Shown: one piece after another, positions 1 through 11,423 of the stretch
Position numbering within the stretch: the first letter of the stretch is position 1
How the letters are laid out: the number at the start of each line of letters is the position of its first letter
Source: Antilocapra americana
Taxonomy: Eukaryota; Chordata; Mammalia; Artiodactyla; Antilocapridae
Assembly: GCA_007570785.1 (NCBI GenBank)
Contig: ML664159.1
Span: forward strand, 7,658,344-7,722,343
DNA: 64,000 nt
Reading direction: 5' to 3'
Program-made: the position numbers and the translations under genes
The notes under the pieces: model-generated
Database searches by the model: none
Seen by the model: the letters and a program-made list of their open reading frames with translations, nothing else
What the model was told of the DNA's origin: nothing

Positions 1-700
1 ATCCAGATTTTTCTCCCTTACAGTCTTAATACTTCTTAGTATTCCTGCTTAGATTGGAATACTTTTCTTCTTACCTTTCAGGTTTCTGCTGAAAAGAAAT
101 TCTCTGTGAGGATATCTTTAACTACCCTATATAAGTTAACATTTCATTCCCTTATTTTGTTAATTTTCTATGGAAACAGTTTATCTGAGGGACTGAATAA
201 TGGCTAGGAATTTATGAGTGTTCCTTTATATGGGAAAAGGAATTTTGACATGGGAGCATTATCTCAGATTATCTGAGCGGGTCCAATGTAATCTCAAGAG
301 TCCTCATAAGTGGGAGGCAGGAGGGTCAGTTAGAAAAAGGAGAGGTGATGATGGAAGCAAAAGTGGGAGGGAGAGATGCATTTTGCATATGGAGAAAGGG
401 GCACAGACCAAGGAATGCAGGTGGTCTTCTGAAGCTATAAAAGGCATTCTGTCATAGATCCTTGGAGAGAAACCTGTCTTAAGTTTAGCCAAGATTCATT
501 TTGGACTTCTGAATTCCAGAAATGTAAGATAATAAGTTTGAATTGTTTGCAGCAACTAAGTTTGTTGGAACAGCGATAGCAAACTAATACATCATCTGAA
601 TTTTATGCTTGCTTATTTACATGCTCATTTATTTCCATCTTCCTAGTTAGTATGCAGACAACATGAGGGGAGGAGTGTCTCTCTTGTTACTTGTATCAGT
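1..700. other. Unassigned AT-rich sequence
   Basis: No gene, RNA or repeat is recognised. The longest open frames (79 aa or less) have no familiar residues and look like chance. Confidence 0.5.
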
Positions 701-704
701 GTGT

Positions 705-765
705 GTCCAATGGTTAAAATAGTACTTGGCACAGAGTATGTGCTAAATAACTCTTGGCTAAATGA
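705..765 (+). repeat. MIR-like 3' fragment
   Basis: A short stretch around 'acttggcacagagtatgtg' followed by 'ctaaataact' resembles the 3' part of MIR. It is too short to be certain. Confidence 0.35.
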
Positions 766-833
766 TTAGGTAGAATCCTTATGTTCATTGACTCGGACAG
801 TATATATCAGTCAGGGTTAAAAGGGAGAAGCAG

Positions 834-856
834 ACACACACACACACACACACACA
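834..856. repeat. (AC)n microsatellite
   Basis: About 11.5 uninterrupted AC units. It is not obviously attached to a SINE tail. Confidence 0.9.
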
Positions 857-1344
857 TAGGACTTAGATATCTTGAAATTCTGGAATTGACTGAGTCTCTG
901 CACTGCTCACTGTCTTCCCAACTGATCTGATCTTGGAGCTTAAAGTCCCCAAGCAGTTGTGAAGGGCAGAGAGACACAAATTGGGAGAGAATAAGAGCGA
1001 GTTGGGATACACAAGCTAGAGTCGGTGAGGACTGATTGAAGTGTCACTTCCTGTGACTTTTGACTTTGATGAAATGAATGTCCTGCAGAAATTCAGGAGC
1101 TTGTTGTCTTGTTGTGAAACATAGGCACCTGGCCCAGGAGTTAGTTATACTGAATGAGATGCAGGGGAAGTTGGGGGAGTTGCAGGTCTGGCTGCAGTCT
1201 CATGCAAGCACCGTGAGTCAGAAGATGAGTAATATGTATGAGTAACAAAATGCTGTTTCAAATCTCTCCAAACTCCCCATGAGAATCTCTGTAGTGGCCT
1301 GTCTACTCTAATTGGAGACATACAGATGTAAATGTACAATTAAG

Positions 1345-1545
1345 GATAACTCCCCAGGTGGCACTAGTGGTAAGGAACCTGCCTGCCAGTAAGGAAGATG
1401 CAGGTTCCATGTGAGCGTCAGGAAGATCTGGAAGATAAAATGGCAGTCCACTCCAGTATTCTTGCCTGGAGAATCCTGTGGACAGAGGAGCCTGGCAGGC
1501 TACAGTCCAAAGAGTCAGACGTGACTGAAGCAACTTAGCACAAGT
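1345..1545 (+). mobile_element. Bov-tA-type SINE
   Basis: The tRNA-derived head (a diverged form of cttccctggtggc..., then gtaaggaacctgcctgcc) is followed by the body 'ccactccagtattcttgcc' and the tail region 'gagtcagacgtgactgaag'. It is nearly full length but divergent, with part of the central region altered. No clear TSD is seen. The RNA polymerase III B-box equivalent has decayed. Confidence 0.85.
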
Positions 1546-1549
1546 ATAA

Positions 1550-2125
1550 CTCATAATCAGGATATTTAATGGTATCAGGTTTTGATTGTCCTAGTTTTGG
1601 TGATCTTCACCGTGGACACACATGCCCACCCACACGTAAGCATGCATCTTTACAGGCATTCTAGAGTGTTCTTGAAATAGCACTTGGATGGTCAATGGAA
1701 AACATGCCTCTTAAAAATTTCTTCCAAATTAGACATTTTACACTTACTTCAACTTTCACATTCTTTCTTAATATCTTCAGTCACTATCCAATCTGGTCTT
1801 AATGTTTTTGGATCTATTTTTGTCTTAAGAGATTTTGTTGTTTTGAGCAGATTTGTTACATTGATTTATAAAGCTTCTTTGCTAAGCTCTTGTTATTTGA
1901 GGAATAGTTAATATCCATTACCAGAAATAAAATATTTCATGTTCAGTGAAGAAGCAGAAATGAAATTGAGGGCATGGAGAAGACCTAGTACTTTTCTCAC
2001 TCAGGTTGTCCTGTGACTCACTGAGTCCTCTTGGGTACCAGGACACATCTCAGACATTTGTCCCCTTTTCCCCTCTGTCATTCTATGTTTTTCACCCCAG
2101 TCTTTGAGCCTTTGTTGAGTAGAAT
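1550..2125. other. Unassigned sequence
   Basis: Nothing recognisable. A 75-aa open frame at 1,684-1,911 shows no family features. Confidence 0.45.
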
Positions 2126-2134
2126 TAGAATAAT

Positions 2135-2136
<2 letters not shown>

Positions 2137-2167
<31 letters not shown>

Positions 2168-2362
2168 CGTTCATTCATGTCTGACTCTTTGCAACCCCAT
2201 GGACTCTAGCCTACGAGACTCTCCTGTGCATGGGATTTCCCAGGCAAGAATACTGGAGTGGGTTGCTGTTTACTTCTCCAGGGGATCTTCCCCACCCAGG
2301 GATCAAACCTGGTCATCTTATTGGCAGGTGGATTCTTTACCACTGAGCCACTTGGGAAGCTG
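2137..2362 (-). mobile_element. Bov-tA SINE with (AC)n tail and 11-bp TSD
   Basis: Read on the minus strand this is a full tRNA-derived SINE ending in (AC)n, seen on + as (GT)n at about 2137-2164. It is flanked by the perfect duplication TAGAATAATCA at 2126-2136 and 2363-2373. The microsatellite lies inside the TSD, so it arose from the SINE tail. Confidence 0.92.
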
Positions 2363-2654
2363 TAGAATAATCAATAGAGCCTCTGAATTGAAAGAAGGCC
2401 AGGTTTGAAATTTAAGAGATGTAGAAGATGAGAGAGGGTGGAGAATGAAGAACATGAGGCAAAATTTGGAGTTCAGAGGTAGTTTTAGAAGGTTAGCAGA
2501 GAAAGATTTTGGTGGTAGCTACAGCGCCAGTGAGATACTGAGTGAAATAGTGTCCTATGTCCAGAAGTCCACAGTGTGGAAGGGAGTGAGTGGAATGAAT
2601 GGAGAAGGCAGCATCAACATCTATGCTCTATTGTGTGTAAACTGAGTAGTTGCT

Positions 2655-2825
2655 GAGAAGTTGCTGTATAACACAGGGAACCCAGTCTGGTGCTCTGCGA
2701 TGACCTAGAGGAGTGGGACTAGGGAGGGAGGGAGGATCAAGACAGGGGATATATGTATATTTATGACTGATTTGTATTGTTGTATGGCAGAAACCAACAC
2801 AACTTTGCACAAATTTAAAAGAAAA
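2655..2825 (+). mobile_element. L1 3' end, 5'-truncated
   Basis: The sequence contains hallmarks of artiodactyl L1 3' UTR: 'tgtataacacagggaaccca', 'tggtgctctgcgatgaccta', a G-rich run, then 'ggatatatgtatat' and an A-rich end. It holds no ORF2 coding sequence. Confidence 0.75.
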
Positions 2826-2829
2826 AACT

Positions 2830-3340
2830 GGTAGAACAAGAAAAAAATTTACTGTGGATTGAGTAGATACTTAACTGTTGTTTTGAGTGCCTCAGGAAAG
2901 ATAAGTACTTTCAATTTTTTCCTCTGTCCACTGTTTTAAAATGTGATCTTGTGGGAAGAATGGGGGCAAAGAGGAGTCACTTTTGTTTCCCTCATGAAGC
3001 CTTTTACCCAGGAAATAGAAAATCTAAAACTGGAAGGAGTATGATGAAAGAGGATGGTTTATGGTGAACCTGCACCTTGGGGGCCTAGTGTAGATCAGGG
3101 GGCTGAAGATTACTTCTCAGAGAAAGCGACATTTATGTAGAAACTTGTCAGATGGCATTTGTGGGAATAAAGGGCATGATTCATGCGAAGTGTTTAGCAC
3201 AGTGTATGACAAATGGATATTAGCAATATTATAATTATTTTAAATCATTTAGTGTTCTTGTATCTTCCTTTAAAACTAGATGGTAAAAACAGTCTTGGAA
3301 GAGCAAACTTTTCTGTTCATTTTAAATCCCTATAAGTTTC
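2830..3340. other. Unassigned sequence
   Basis: No gene is visible. A weak MIR-like tail ('gtgtttagcacagtgtatga') lies near 3190-3220. Confidence 0.4.
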
Positions 3341-3344
3341 CAGC

Positions 3345-3527
3345 TCTCTTCCTTGTAGTGAAGTATAGTTAAGAGAACTCGAGTCCTCTAGACAAGGATT
3401 AAAATCATAAACTATGAGTTGTGTAAGTCTAGGGAACATATTTAACTGGGCTACAGTTTTCTTACTTATAAAATGAGAATGATACTGCTTCAGGGGATTT
3501 CTGTGATGATTAAAAATGAACATGTCT
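3345..3527 (+). repeat. MIR remnant
   Basis: Contains the MIR order: a degraded head, 'gttgtgtaagtctagggaac', 'acagttttcttacttataaa' and 'atgagaatgatac'. It is old and diverged. Confidence 0.6.
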
Positions 3528-3537
3528 AGTACAACAT

Positions 3538-3746
3538 GTAAGTGAAGTCTGTCATGTCTGACTCTTTGTGGCCTCGTAGACTGTAGGCTGCCAGGTTCCT
3601 CCATCCATGCAATTTTCCAGGCAAGAATACTGGAATGAGTTGCCATTTCCTTCTCCAGGAGATCTTCCCAACCCTGGGATTGAACCCGGGTCTCCTGCAT
3701 TGCAGGAAGACTCCTTACTGGCTGAGCAACCAGGGAAGTCCATAGA
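3538..3746 (-). mobile_element. Bov-tA SINE with 10-bp TSD
   Basis: On the minus strand it runs from a tRNA-like head ('gacttccctggttgctcagc') through the B-box-like 'cgggttcaatccc' to the 'gagtcagacatgac' tail. It is flanked by AGTACAACAT at 3528-3537 and 3747-3756. Open frames here are SINE sequence, not genes. Confidence 0.93.
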
Positions 3747-4071
3747 AGTACAACATAGATGCACAGTAAAAATTTTAATATTAAGTAATATTTCCTTATA
3801 TCAAGGGAGAAAATTGGTAGCATTTTTAGTTGTATATTAATCATTTGAAATTTATGATAATTTGGTTGTAGATGAGAGAAATTTGTCATCTATAGATGAA
3901 TCTGATCAAGAAAGAAATAATGTTCATAAATTTATCTTAAAAGATGACAGCTTTTAGAAAACTTCTATCCAGAATCACAAAAAATATAAGAAGGAAACAC
4001 AAAAGTCACCCATAGTCCCCTTCTCCACTTAGTCCCTCTTTATAGAATAATGTTTGTGAAAAATAAAGATG

Positions 4072-4262
4072 TTACTTAGACATGTCTGACTGTTTGTGAC
4101 CACATGGACTGTAGCCCGCCAGGCTCCTCTGTCCCTGGGATTCTCCAGGCAAGAATACTGGAGTGGGTTGCCATTTCCTTCTTGGGGGATGTTCCTGACC
4201 CAGGAATCCAAGCTGTGTCTCCCACATTGCAGGCAGATTCTTTACCACCTGAGAAAGCCCAG
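4072..4262 (-). mobile_element. Bov-tA SINE
   Basis: Minus-strand SINE body with 'aagaatactggagtgggttg' on +, and a head reading 'ctgggctttctcaggtggta'. A 7-bp repeat AATGTTT at 4049-4055 and 4066-4072 relative order is ambiguous, so no TSD is claimed. Confidence 0.87.
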
Positions 4263-4264
4263 GA

Positions 4265-5518
4265 GAATGTTTAGATTATCCAAAAAGTATTTATATATGA
4301 TGAGCTATTAACTCTAATTAGTTATCTACTAATTGAAGAAATGCCTTAAAATCTATACTAAAAAACTCTAATAGTTCATTCCTTTGTGGTTAAAAGAAAA
4401 TTCACTGAATCATTTAATACCTACAGATACATTTTCTATATATTTTGGAATAATTTTTACTTATTAGTAAGGTTATAATTATGTAAAAATTTTATAGTTA
4501 GATGATGGATATGCTATTTGTTTTAATCTTCCTTATTGTTGTACAGATTGGTATTTTAAAAGAAAGTACATGTCCTGTGAAAGGAAGGGTTAAATACCAT
4601 GTGCTAGAGAGGCATGCTCCTGGCTCTCTGGGAAAGGTATTACTTTGGATGATGATTTTTATCTATAATTACCTTTTCTTTTTGTTCTCAGCCTGATCTT
4701 CATTATAATATGTATTGCTTTATATTCACTAAACTATATATGAAAAAGAATCTTTGTTTATAGTTTGAGGGGAGTTTTGAAATTACTGCATGAAGATACT
4801 TGAAACTTTTGCCTCATTGAAAAGCACTGGATGTTTTGAGAAAAATCAATAAAACATATTCCTACCATTACCCAAAGGGAACAAAGTTATTGAGGTTTGA
4901 AATAGCTTACCCCCAAATCATAATTCTTCTAGCATGGGGATTTGTGGAGTACCCTTTGCAGTGAACAGCTAATCATGCTGTACTTGGTGAATTACTTTCA
5001 TTGTATAAAACAAACTTAGTCATCATACATTGTAAGGAATGTTCAAATCGTTTCATTAAAAACACAACCTTTTGCATGCTATTAATTTTTAAGACATGGT
5101 ACCAAATGGGTCATGAATATTAAGTGAACACATTTATTCTACCCTTTAAAAAACATACACATTGGTTTGTAGTTGATACAAACTTCATCTTCAGAGTGTA
5201 AAACAGAAGACAGAATATGCACAGTTCCCTTTACTTAGCTGCAAAATGATTCTCCTGAAAACCTAAAATCATTCAAAAAGTTTAGTGCAGCTGTGATTAT
5301 TCTCACAGACTTCCATTGTTTACTGTTTACAGGCACAAATATGCAATTCTCAACTGTCTTTCAACCTCAGAGGCTGCAATTCTATTGGTTGCTAGTAGAT
5401 GGCAGAGTGATATTCTGTGAGTCATGTGTATAATTCTGTCCACACAGATACAGCTCCAGGTAAAATTCACATTAGGTTTGTGAGACTCAAAAGATAATGT
5501 TTATGAGACCACATTTTC
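4265..5518. other. Unassigned AT-rich sequence
   Basis: About 1.25 kb without a recognisable gene or repeat. The frame at 4502-4696 has a hydrophobic N-terminus but no identifiable family and no supporting context. Confidence 0.45.
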
Positions 5519-5533
5519 AAAGTTACATTTTCT

Positions 5534-5690
5534 TTTTTTCTTAATTAATTTTTTTTCTTTACATTATTGTGTTGGTTTTTCCATACATTGAAATGAATCC
5601 ACTATGGGTATACATGTGTTCCCTTTCCAGAACACCCCTCCCACCTCCCTCCTGATTCCATCTCTCTGGGTCATCCTGGTGTACCAGCCC
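5534..5690 (-). mobile_element. L1 3' end, direct part of a 5'-inverted L1
   Basis: This minus-strand piece is the extreme 3' UTR of a ruminant L1 (on +: T-rich tail, then 'catacattg', 'tacatgtgtt' and the C-rich run). It ends abruptly at about 5690, where the element continues in the opposite orientation. The whole insertion (5534-5994) is bounded by AAAGTTACATTTTCT at 5519-5533 and 5995-6009. Confidence 0.92.
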
Positions 5691-5994
5691 TGAAGAAAGC
5701 TGTGGTACATATACACAATGGAATATTACTCAGCCATTAAAAAGAATACATTTGAATCATTTCTACTGGGGTGGACGAAACTGGAGCCTATTATACAAAG
5801 TGAAGTAAGCCAGAAGAAAAAACAACAATACAGTACAGTAACACATACATATGGAATTTAGAAAGATGGTAACGATAACCCTGTATGCGAGACAGCAAAA
5901 GAGACGCAGGTGTATAGAACAGTCTTTTGGACTCTATGGGAGAGGGCAAGGGTGGGATGATATGGGAGAATGGCATTGAAACATGTAAATTATT
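5691..5994 (+). mobile_element. L1 3' region, inverted part of the same insertion
   Basis: Plus-strand L1 sequence from 'gctgtggtacatatacacaa' through 'ctggagcctattatacaaag' to 'gaaacatgtaaatta'. It corresponds to the region just upstream of the adjacent minus-strand piece in an intact L1. About 50-60 bp of the expected sequence is missing between the two halves, as twin priming often leaves. The right edge abuts the second TSD copy at 5995. Confidence 0.92.
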
Positions 5995-6009
5995 AAAGTT
6001 ACATTTTCT

Positions 6010-6490
6010 GATGGAAAAGTTCCATTTACAAATATGTATTCTTTGAGATGGAAGATTTATAATGAATTTTTCCTAATAATGTCTTTTCATACATCAAGAC
6101 TTTATGCTTAAAGTGAGGTTGATTTGTGATATGTTTATTATTAAAATATAAAAGCAATGGGCCTCTGCTGTTTCCAAGGTTTGTCTATTCATAAGTCTAG
6201 GCTTGAAAAGATGAAAAAATACATCTTCAGCAATGGTAATACAACCAAATAAGAACTATACTGTGTCAAGCAGAATGTTTTGAGGTCAGTTAGTGGGAAT
6301 GAAAGCTTGCTACTAAGTGGTAGGGACAATGGGATGATGGCATAGGAGTCCATCTAGTCTGGACTTCTAGTAATTCCATTCCTCTTCCATCTTTTATTTG
6401 GTTTTGAAAATGTCTATTTTGGCAATTAATAAGCAAGATTTCCCACCTATCAGTTTTATGACTATTAGGCATGCTCTATAATATTCTATT
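6010..6490. other. Unassigned sequence
   Basis: Nothing recognisable between the L1 and the L2 remnant. Confidence 0.4.
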
Positions 6491-6494
6491 TACC

Positions 6495-6697
6495 TTGTTT
6501 ATTGTCTGATAGCTGCCCCTAACCTCCTACTACACACACTAGAATGCCACACACACACCAGAATGTGAACTTCTGGAAGGTATGTGTTGTTACCAGGTTT
6601 TGTTTTTTGCTGCTGTATACTCGGTTCTTCCTAGCAGAGTGACTGGCAGAGTATGGATGGTCAATAGATATTTATTGAATGCATAATTGAATACATG
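6495..6697 (+). repeat. L2 3' end
   Basis: Contains 'ttgtttattgtctgatagct', 'ctagaatgccac', 'ctgctgtatactcgg' and the terminal 'atatttattgaatgcataat', the usual order of the L2 3' end. Confidence 0.65.
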
Positions 6698-6959
6698 AAA
6701 GATAAATTACTTTTTGCAAAGTATTTGCAAACCCCATCAGAAGAAAAAAGAGTCAATAGTTTTATCAACACTGTTGGTGTCATTTTTGTAGGTACCCTGA
6801 AGGGTCATTTTCTTGCATTATTTACATTATTGCACTCATATAATATAAACAAATTTGCAGATTCCAATTAGGTCCATTTTCCTGCTGAGTATTGCTTACC
6901 ATAGACATTTTGAGAATAAGGATCAAAAGAAGTTGCCTAGACTGCTACTATACAGAATA

Positions 6960-7590
6960 ACTGCATTAACATCTTTTTCCCTCAGTTGCTGTGTTCTTCC
7001 TAGGCAATTTGTATCAATTATGCCTGCTAATTGGTATTCAGATCCATTCACATTTTCTCTCTCCACCCATACCCCTAATCTAAGCCACAGTCAATCTCTA
7101 AACTTTTGTTTGGATTATCACAGTTGCTTCCTCAATGACTTTGCCTGCATTCAGCCTTGCCTGTCCTCCATGCCCAGTTTCTATTTTTACCACCATTTGC
7201 TTTCTTCTCATGAGATACAGGATGATTTCTTCCAGAAAACATTGATTTCAGTCCTCTGCCTGATATTCTGCAGTGGTTTTCAATTGACATATGAATAAAA
7301 TCCCCAAAGTCTCCTGCATGATACAGTTGGTGAATCTATCTCCAGCCTCAGGGCTTGCCCATTTCTTGTTTTCTGAGACCTTCACAGAGTGTATTGAATG
7401 TGCCACTCTCTTTCCCTTAGACCTTTGATGGAATCCACTCAAGGCAATATTTCCCTTATTACCTACATTTGCTTGGTTAAATCCTTTTTAGTCAGATACT
7501 TTGGGATTTCGACGTGGTTATTCCCTAATCAGTAAAGTGATTATAGTGTTTGTCACATGGTGAGTGCTGTTAGTATTTATTGCATTGAAT
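6960..7590 (+). repeat. L2 remnant (contains the 147-aa frame)
   Basis: Recognisable L2 3'-region pieces in order: 'cagtggttttcaattgacat', 'aataaaatccccaaagtctc', 'cctgcatgatac', 'cagcctcagggcttgccc' and a degraded tail. The 147-aa open frame at 6855-7298 is a pyrimidine-rich, S/L/F/C-rich translation of this old LINE and its flank, not a gene. Confidence 0.6.
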
Positions 7591-7599
7591 CTGTGTTTT

Positions 7600-9020
7600 C
7601 ATCACACCCTGCTATACAGATGGAGTTTTAAGGATATTTATCACAGGAATAGTTAGAGATGCAAGAAGAAAGATGAGATAATGAGAACTTCTATTTGTAA
7701 TTGAATCATATAATGATCATTTGCAATTTAAAAATGACATGATTCAGGTTGTTTAATTTGAGTTTTACAGATGGAGAAAATCATCACTCAAGTCCTTTGG
7801 CAAGGAAATGGTCATTATGTTGTTTTATGAAGCTTTTGTGTGGGAAGAAAAACACTTCTTCTGTAATAAATCACCTCACATCCCATCTCTGTAGTCTAGG
7901 TGTAGTTATCATAGTTTAAATGGAATAGCAGTCTTTGAAATGCATTGCCTCAGCCATTGCCTTGAGTCAGCAATTCTCAAAACCTGGTTGGAGTGGAGAG
8001 TTAAGGGGAATTGACTGATATTTTAATATTAATCAGAAGAGATGTAGAATAAAAAAAAGCTGAATAAATTTGTCTATGGCTATAAGGAGAGATTCTGAAA
8101 ATTTATATCCATTGGAGAGTCTGACACATGTGCAACATATATTGCTGAGGGAAAAATACTAAGAGATTAAAGCTCCCAACTTTACTGTGTAATTTATGTA
8201 TACATGAGTATGTTACAGCCATTTGGATGTGGAAAAAAAAAATAATGAACACTTCCTCCCCTGCCTCCCACCCATCTATACTCTGTCATAGAGCATTTGG
8301 ACAAAGACATACATAACTCTGTCATGGCGTACACCCCGCCCCGTCCCCACCCACCAAAGGGAGTCTGGGTCTCTATACCTGAGCAGAGGAGTCTTGTTAA
8401 CTCAGACCTTTTTGAGAGGAAAATAACTTACTTGTTGAAAAGACTCAAATTTTAAGCTGCTCTGTTTCATCTGTTGAACTGATATACTAATTAAACAAGT
8501 GGTCACCAAAAATAGCAACTTTGATATGATACTAAGAAAAGGGCAGCAGAAGATAACCAGCTGAGAAGAGCGACAACCAGTTTTCCTGTGAGTTTTCCAA
8601 TCTCACAGTCTAATGAAAAAATATAAATCTATTTAATAATCTTTCAGTGTCATTTTTTATTGCCTTTTAGAAGAACTTAACACACTTAGTCAATAATAAT
8701 TCTTCTCTTCATCTAGATGGCTACTTCTTTTTTTTTTGATCAATTCTGCCTTTAAATAACTTCTGAATATTGGTGATTGATATAATTGAAAAATCAAATG
8801 ATCAAGAATGAAAAATTAAGAGCTTAAGGAAATATGTTCCATTTTTAATAGAATCAGAATTTCTTTTTTGTAGGAGAGTGCAAAAGGTATGAATATCAAG
8901 TGCTGGAAGGAATGAACTTCTTTGCTCATCTCGTCATGCTTAGACTATAAGGCTTAAAAACACGCTTATATTCAGAGATGTGGAGAGAGATGCTCCCTGT
9001 GTTTGATTAATTTGGATGAG
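7600..9020. other. Unassigned sequence
   Basis: AT-rich with no gene or repeat recognised. A C-rich patch with 'caccccgccccgtccccacc' lies near 8330. Confidence 0.4.
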
Positions 9021-9024
9021 AGTG

Positions 9025-9440
9025 TTTTCATTATCTATGGCTCCACAACAAATCACAACAAAATGTAATGGTTTAAACAGGAAGCACTGGTAGTATCTGC
9101 TGGTCATAATTTAGACAGGTCATCAGTTCACACTTAGGATATCCCATGCAGTTGCAGTTAGGTATGTGCTGGGCTGCAGTCATCTGAAGGCTTGACTGTG
9201 GCTGGAAAATCCATTTCCAAGGAAGCCCACTCTCATGGCTGGCAAGTGGTACTTTCTGTTGTTCAGGACCCTCACTTCTCTACAAGGACTTCTCTATGTA
9301 GTGGGGAGTTCCCTGGGGAAGTCAACTGGCCTATTCCAGAGCATATTGAAGCCAGGTGGAAGCTTCAATACTTCTTATGGCCTAGCCTCAGAAGTTGCAT
9401 ACTAATGCTTTTCCTGTACTGTTGGTCACACCTGTAGGTC
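9025..9440 (+). repeat. Old interspersed repeat, possibly MaLR/MLT1-like LTR
   Basis: Opens with 'tatctatggctccacaacaa' followed by 'atggtttaaaca', resembling the start of mammalian-wide elements of the form 'gct-cataacaaa...gtggcttaaa'. It then has 'catgcagttgcagttaggt'. The family is uncertain. The frame 9192-9437 falls inside it and is probably not coding. Confidence 0.35.
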
Positions 9441-9499
9441 CACTCCGTAGTGGGGGAGAAGGGTATACAAAGAGATGACTTGAATACTGGCATCTACAA

Positions 9500-9666
9500 A
9501 GATGCCTGTGGACTGTAGCCCACCAGGCTTCTCTGTCAATGGATTTTTCCAGGCATGAATACTGCAGTGGGTTGCCATGTCCTTCTCCAGGGGATCTTTC
9601 TGACCCAGGGATCCAACCTGTATCTCTTGCCTCTCCTGCATTGCAGAGGATTCTTTACCACTCCAT
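9500..9666 (-). mobile_element. Bov-tA SINE, truncated
   Basis: Minus-strand SINE body ('gcagtgggttgccatgtcct' and 'caggggatctttctgaccca' on +). The tRNA-derived head and the tail are both shortened. No TSD seen. Confidence 0.85.
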
Positions 9667-9669
9667 CAT

Positions 9670-10390
9670 CATTATATTATGAAGAAAACTCTTCGCTGAG
9701 TATAATGATATAAATGGGAGAAATTAATAGAGGGCTCATTGCTTTACACCTTAAAGAGAGACAGTGAAAGAGCTGGTGGAGGAAGAGGAGAAGGTGGTAA
9801 GGAAAGGAAGGTGAAATGGGAGGGAAGGTTGATAGAGACTTGGGCAGAATATCATGGGAAAACTGGGAAACAGAGGAGACAGTTAATCTGTGCACAGGAG
9901 AAAGTTTAAGGGAGAATACAGCTTAAAGGCAGAGGGTGACCAAACAACCTGGTTTCCCTGGAATGTGCTGGTCTGTGCATAATGGTTCAGGGATATTATT
10001 CACGGGCCCTTGTTCAGATAGCAAATTATATGGTGATACTACTTAGAGGGATTTTTAAAGAATATTTACAAAATAGTTTGTGATATATTTAATCATCTCT
10101 TTTCCCATATAATCTTCAGTAAAACACTCTTTATTAACACATTGATGAAGTGGATCTGATTTTGGGATGCATGAAACAACTGCTCCCTGATTCAGGAAAA
10201 GCAGAGACAGTTGATGGAGAATCTCTCTGAGGATAGCCTTCCATTACCTGCTTCTGCTCACTATCCAGCTGTATCCACAGCTACATTTGTGTATATACCA
10301 CAACTCCTCGGCCATTTGAAGCTGCATATATTTTCCAAGAATTTACATTATTTGAGTTTTTAAAAAATAGTCTTTTCTCTTAGAAATTGT
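9670..10390. other. Unassigned; purine-rich tract 9,730-9,880
   Basis: The + strand at 9,730-9,880 is strongly G/A-rich ('gctggtggaggaagaggaga' and onward). No gene is visible. Confidence 0.5.
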
Positions 10391-10394
10391 TCCT

Positions 10395-10580
10395 CTCTTG
10401 TCTGCCTAGTGAACTTTTAAAATCCTGATCAGAGCTTCATTTCCTGCCATTCTTCCCTGTGATATCAGTGCTTTTCTTTATTGTAGCATTTATTACATTG
10501 GTTTGCTAGAGTTTGGCCTCCCAGATGATACCAGTATGACTTGCTTGTCTTTGTGTATCTCCTGTGAATACCATGTGTTG
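10395..10580 (+). repeat. L2-like remnant
   Basis: Diverged L2 pattern: 'aaatcctgatcagagcttca' followed by 'ttcctgccattcttccctgt' and 'agcatttattacattgg'. A MIR-like piece ('actgagtgcttagcattgta') follows at about 10,595-10,640. Confidence 0.5.
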
Positions 10581-10649
10581 CGAGGAATCCATATATTTAC
10601 TGAGTGCTTAGCATTGTAGCAGGCACTGGTAATAGATGAATCAAATAGA

Positions 10650-11420
10650 AGAATATTCATGGCAGTCTAGAATTCGCTGAAAGAAAATAGTATATAAATT
10701 CATTAATTACCAAGTGATGAGTTTGTAGAGGTTTCTATAATACAAGGTATAGAGGTACCGCAGAAGGAAGTGATTAGTTATGGGATGATCAGGAAGTGCA
10801 CATAGAAAAATTACTCTTGGGTAATTTTGAAACATTTATAAACACTCAGAAAGTGAGGGAGACAGTTACAGAAGGCACGTGCATAGCCACTGAGGATTAA
10901 AGGAGTAGGTTGGGAGATTAAAAGTACTTGAGGCTATCAAAGATATGTGCTCAACAGTTGACTTACATGCAGTTAGGAATACTGTTGTATCACTTAAATA
11001 ATAAATTCTGATTAGAGGAAACATGAGCAGAGGCTTTGAGAAGTGAAACACTAGGTATATTGACATTGGTGATTCACTTAACTATAATTTCATTTTTTCC
11101 CCTTTTTCTCCCTGCAGTTTTTCTGTTGCCCTGCTTCAGGGTTCACTCCTATTTTTTTTTCTCCTGTGATTTCTCCATTTCCTTAATGGTTTGGGCTAGG
11201 AAGGAAGGGATAGACAGTCAGCTGGACAGGTAGACATATAAAGGACAAGGCAGTGTGTAGTGAGGTTGCTGTGTCTGTCTTCTTGAGGGAGGCGGTCATT
11301 GCTTTTCACACTGTTGCCTTGGGTTTAAAAATTTCATTCTTCTACAGAAATGCAGGAATACAAAGACTGGTCAATAACTATATTAGACAAGAAGAAGATG
11401 CAAACGATTTCTCTGTATTC
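10650..11420. other. Unassigned sequence
   Basis: No gene or repeat recognised. The small frames at 11,036 and 11,253 show no family signature. Confidence 0.4.
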
Positions 11421-11423
11421 ACC

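Noticed and set aside
2031..2408. 125-aa frame with poly(CV) stretch
   Set aside because: The repeat residues come from the (GT)n tail and the rest from a reversed SINE.
4049..4072. TSD for the SINE at 4,072-4,262
   Set aside because: Only a 7-bp AATGTTT match (4,049-4,055 and 4,266-4,272), with unexplained sequence between it and the SINE tail. The wording of coordinates in that feature's evidence should be read with these positions.
6855..7298. 147-aa open frame
   Set aside because: It covers an old L2 remnant. Composition is S/L/F/C-rich with no domain, and its start lies in unrelated flank.
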